From Methyloversatilis discipulorum (GTDB lineage Bacteria; Pseudomonadota; Gammaproteobacteria; Burkholderiales; Rhodocyclaceae), in assembly GCF_000527135.1 (NCBI RefSeq), contig NZ_AZUP01000001.1, positions 1,178,001 to 1,242,000 on the forward strand: DNA of 64,000 nucleotides. The letters are read 5' to 3'. A program made the translations under genes and the position numbers. The notes below the pieces were generated by a model, which did not search any database, was not told where the DNA came from, and worked only from the letters and a program-made list of their open reading frames with translations. Positions 63,049-64,000 of this stretch are shown one piece after another. Within the stretch, counting starts at the first letter, position 1, and each line of letters begins with the position of its first letter.

Positions 63049-63088
63049 AAAAAGGCCCGCCTCCGCATCCGCGGGGCGGGCCTTTTTT
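63049..63088 (+). terminator. Rho-independent terminator after katG
   Basis: AAAAAGGCCCGCC pairs with GGCGGGCCTTTTTT around a GC-rich inner loop, 18 bases after the katG stop. The A- and T-runs could let it work on both strands. Confidence 0.92.
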
Positions 63089-63127
63089 CTTGATCAGCAT
63101 CGAAGCTGGTGGCCTGCCACCGCCCTG

Positions 63128-63772
63128 TCGCGGCCAAGGCCGCTCACACAAGGGGTGCCCGATTCGCGGGCTGAGCCAGTGCCGGGCTTCTGTGGGAGGG
63201 GTCTTCTGACCCCGACAGCGACCTGCATCGAAGCCTGCGGACAGCGACGGCCGCATCGCGGCCAAGGCCGCTCCCACAAGGATCACGCCCGACCTGCGGC
63301 CGGAGCCGGGCTTCTGTGGGAGGGGTCTTCTGACCCCGACAGCGACCTGCATCGAAGCCTGCGAACAGCGACGGCCGCATCGCGGCCAAGGCCGCTCCCA
63401 CAGTTATCGCGCCCGACCTGCGGCCGGAGCGGGGTTTCTTTGGGAGGGGTCTTCTGACCCCGACAGCGGCCAGCATCGAAGCCTGCGGACAGCGACGGCC
63501 GCATCGCGGCTAAGGCCGCTCTCACAAGAAACGCTCCCTGATCGCTGCCGCGGCCGGGCTTCTGTGGGAGGGGTCTTCTGACCCCGACAGCGGCCAGCAT
63601 CGAAGCCCGCGGACAGCGACGGCCGCATCGCGGCCAAGGCCGCTCCCACAAGAAACGCTCCCTGATCGCTGCCGTGGCCGGGGTTGTGTGGGAGCGAGCT
63701 TGCTCGCGATTGCAGCCTGAAGCGAAGCGTGCGGCCCGCATCCGCAGCATCGCGGCCAAGGCCCCTCACACG
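63128..63772. repeat. Array of eleven REP palindromes (BIME array)
   Basis: Left units (TCGCGGCCAAGGCCGCTCCC plus ACA) start at 63128, 63256, 63380, 63504, 63628 and 63750. They alternate with right units (TGTGGGAGGGGTC, TTCT, GACCCCGACAGC) at 63191, 63315, 63439 and 63563. The last right unit, at 63687, is instead TGTGGGAGCGAGCTTGCTCG, then CGAT. The period is 122-128 bases. Every unit begins, on one strand or the other, with the REP head GTGGGAG followed by a short hairpin. The interval 63089-63785 contains no gene. Confidence 0.9.
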
Positions 63773-63785
63773 GAAGAAACCCGCC

Positions 63786-64000
63786 CTACCCCTGCATCGC
63801 CCCGCGCCGCAGCGCGGCGAATACCTGTTCGATCTCCGGCAACAGCCCGGCGAATCGCTCGCGTGTCGGCGCCGGGCGCTGACTCACGTGACACACGGGA
63901 TCGTCGTACAACTCGGTCGCGCCGCCCGCCAGCACGTTTGCGCTGAACACCAGATCCGACAGCGTGCGCGGCATGCCGGTGCGGGCGCGCGGCTGTTCGT
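63786..64000 (-). CDS. C-terminal end of an unidentified protein (5' part outside window)
   Basis: The reverse-strand frame is open from the window edge to a stop at 63786-63788, giving about 70 residues ending ALRRGAMQG. Visible stretches are TGMPRTLSDLVFSANVLAGG and CHVSQRPAPTRERFAGLLPE. An internal ATG at 63974 exists, but the frame continues beyond the edge, so it is more likely a partial gene. I cannot identify the family. Confidence 0.5.
   Translation of the reverse strand, partial: EQPRARTGMPRTLSDLVFSANVLAGGATELYDDPVCHVSQRPAPTRERFAGLLPEIEQVFAALRRGAMQG

Noticed and set aside
63128..63772. CRISPR array
   Set aside because: The repeats are internally palindromic and alternate in two types. 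The stretches between them are themselves conserved from unit to unit, and no cas genes are near. The pattern is REP/BIME.

Overview
The window reads as chromosome of a GC-rich methylotrophic betaproteobacterium, most likely a Rhodocyclales relative such as Methyloversatilis. The reasons are the bacterial tetrahydromethanopterin (H4MPT)/methylofuran formaldehyde-oxidation genes, PEP-CTERM surface proteins, betaproteobacterial protein types throughout, and high GC with strong codon bias. The genus is inferred, not proven. There are no rRNA, tRNA, phage, insertion-sequence or CRISPR features.

Region 1 (1-18.8 kb) is an iron island. It holds the end of bacterioferritin, tonB-exbB-exbD, a Fur-box promoter driving a small protein and an extra ribosomal protein S4, a PEP-CTERM protein, and a heme-type TonB-dependent receptor. 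A second Fur-box promoter precedes a HemP-like protein, another PEP-CTERM protein and hmuSTUV. A PilZ protein, the feoA-feoB-Cys-rich-protein operon (reverse strand) and a catecholate-type siderophore receptor complete it. Between the heme receptor and the heme operon sits an apparently unrelated DUF779 gene with a strong sigma-54 promoter and an upstream 17-bp palindrome.

Region 2 (18.8-27.9 kb) is general metabolism and envelope. It contains a YdjM-like membrane protein, a 1311-residue FAD/Fe-S oxidoreductase, a small HEXXH protein, two tandem secreted Cys-containing paralogs, a META-domain lipoprotein, and serC with a SerB-like phosphatase.

Region 3 (28-40.7 kb) is the C1 core. On the reverse strand fhcB-fhcA-fhcD-fhcC plus a DUF6352-like gene form a tightly coupled operon, followed by serC. 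Divergently there are beta-RFAP synthase, mtdB, an ATP-grasp gene, mch, a RimK-like ATP-grasp gene, a CitG-like gene and fae. Together Fae, MtdB, Mch and Fhc convert formaldehyde to formate, and the interleaved genes probably build the cofactors. A second cofactor cluster at 56.8-60.3 kb (HisA/HisF-related, MfnD-, MfnF- and MfnE-like, plus a 60-residue membrane protein) belongs to the same system.

Region 4 (40.7-56.6 kb) holds an MFS exporter, a haloacid dehalogenase-like enzyme, a DUF2784 protein, a LysR regulator divergent from a hydrolase/RND efflux/SDR operon, a hydroxypyruvate reductase-type enzyme, an M90-like peptidase and a MASE4-GGDEF diguanylate cyclase. Region 5 (60.3-64 kb) holds katG with a Fur-family-like operator, then an array of eleven REP palindromes; smaller REP clusters lie at 43.6, 54.1 and 60.4 kb. 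The last bases are the 3' end of an unidentified reverse-strand gene.
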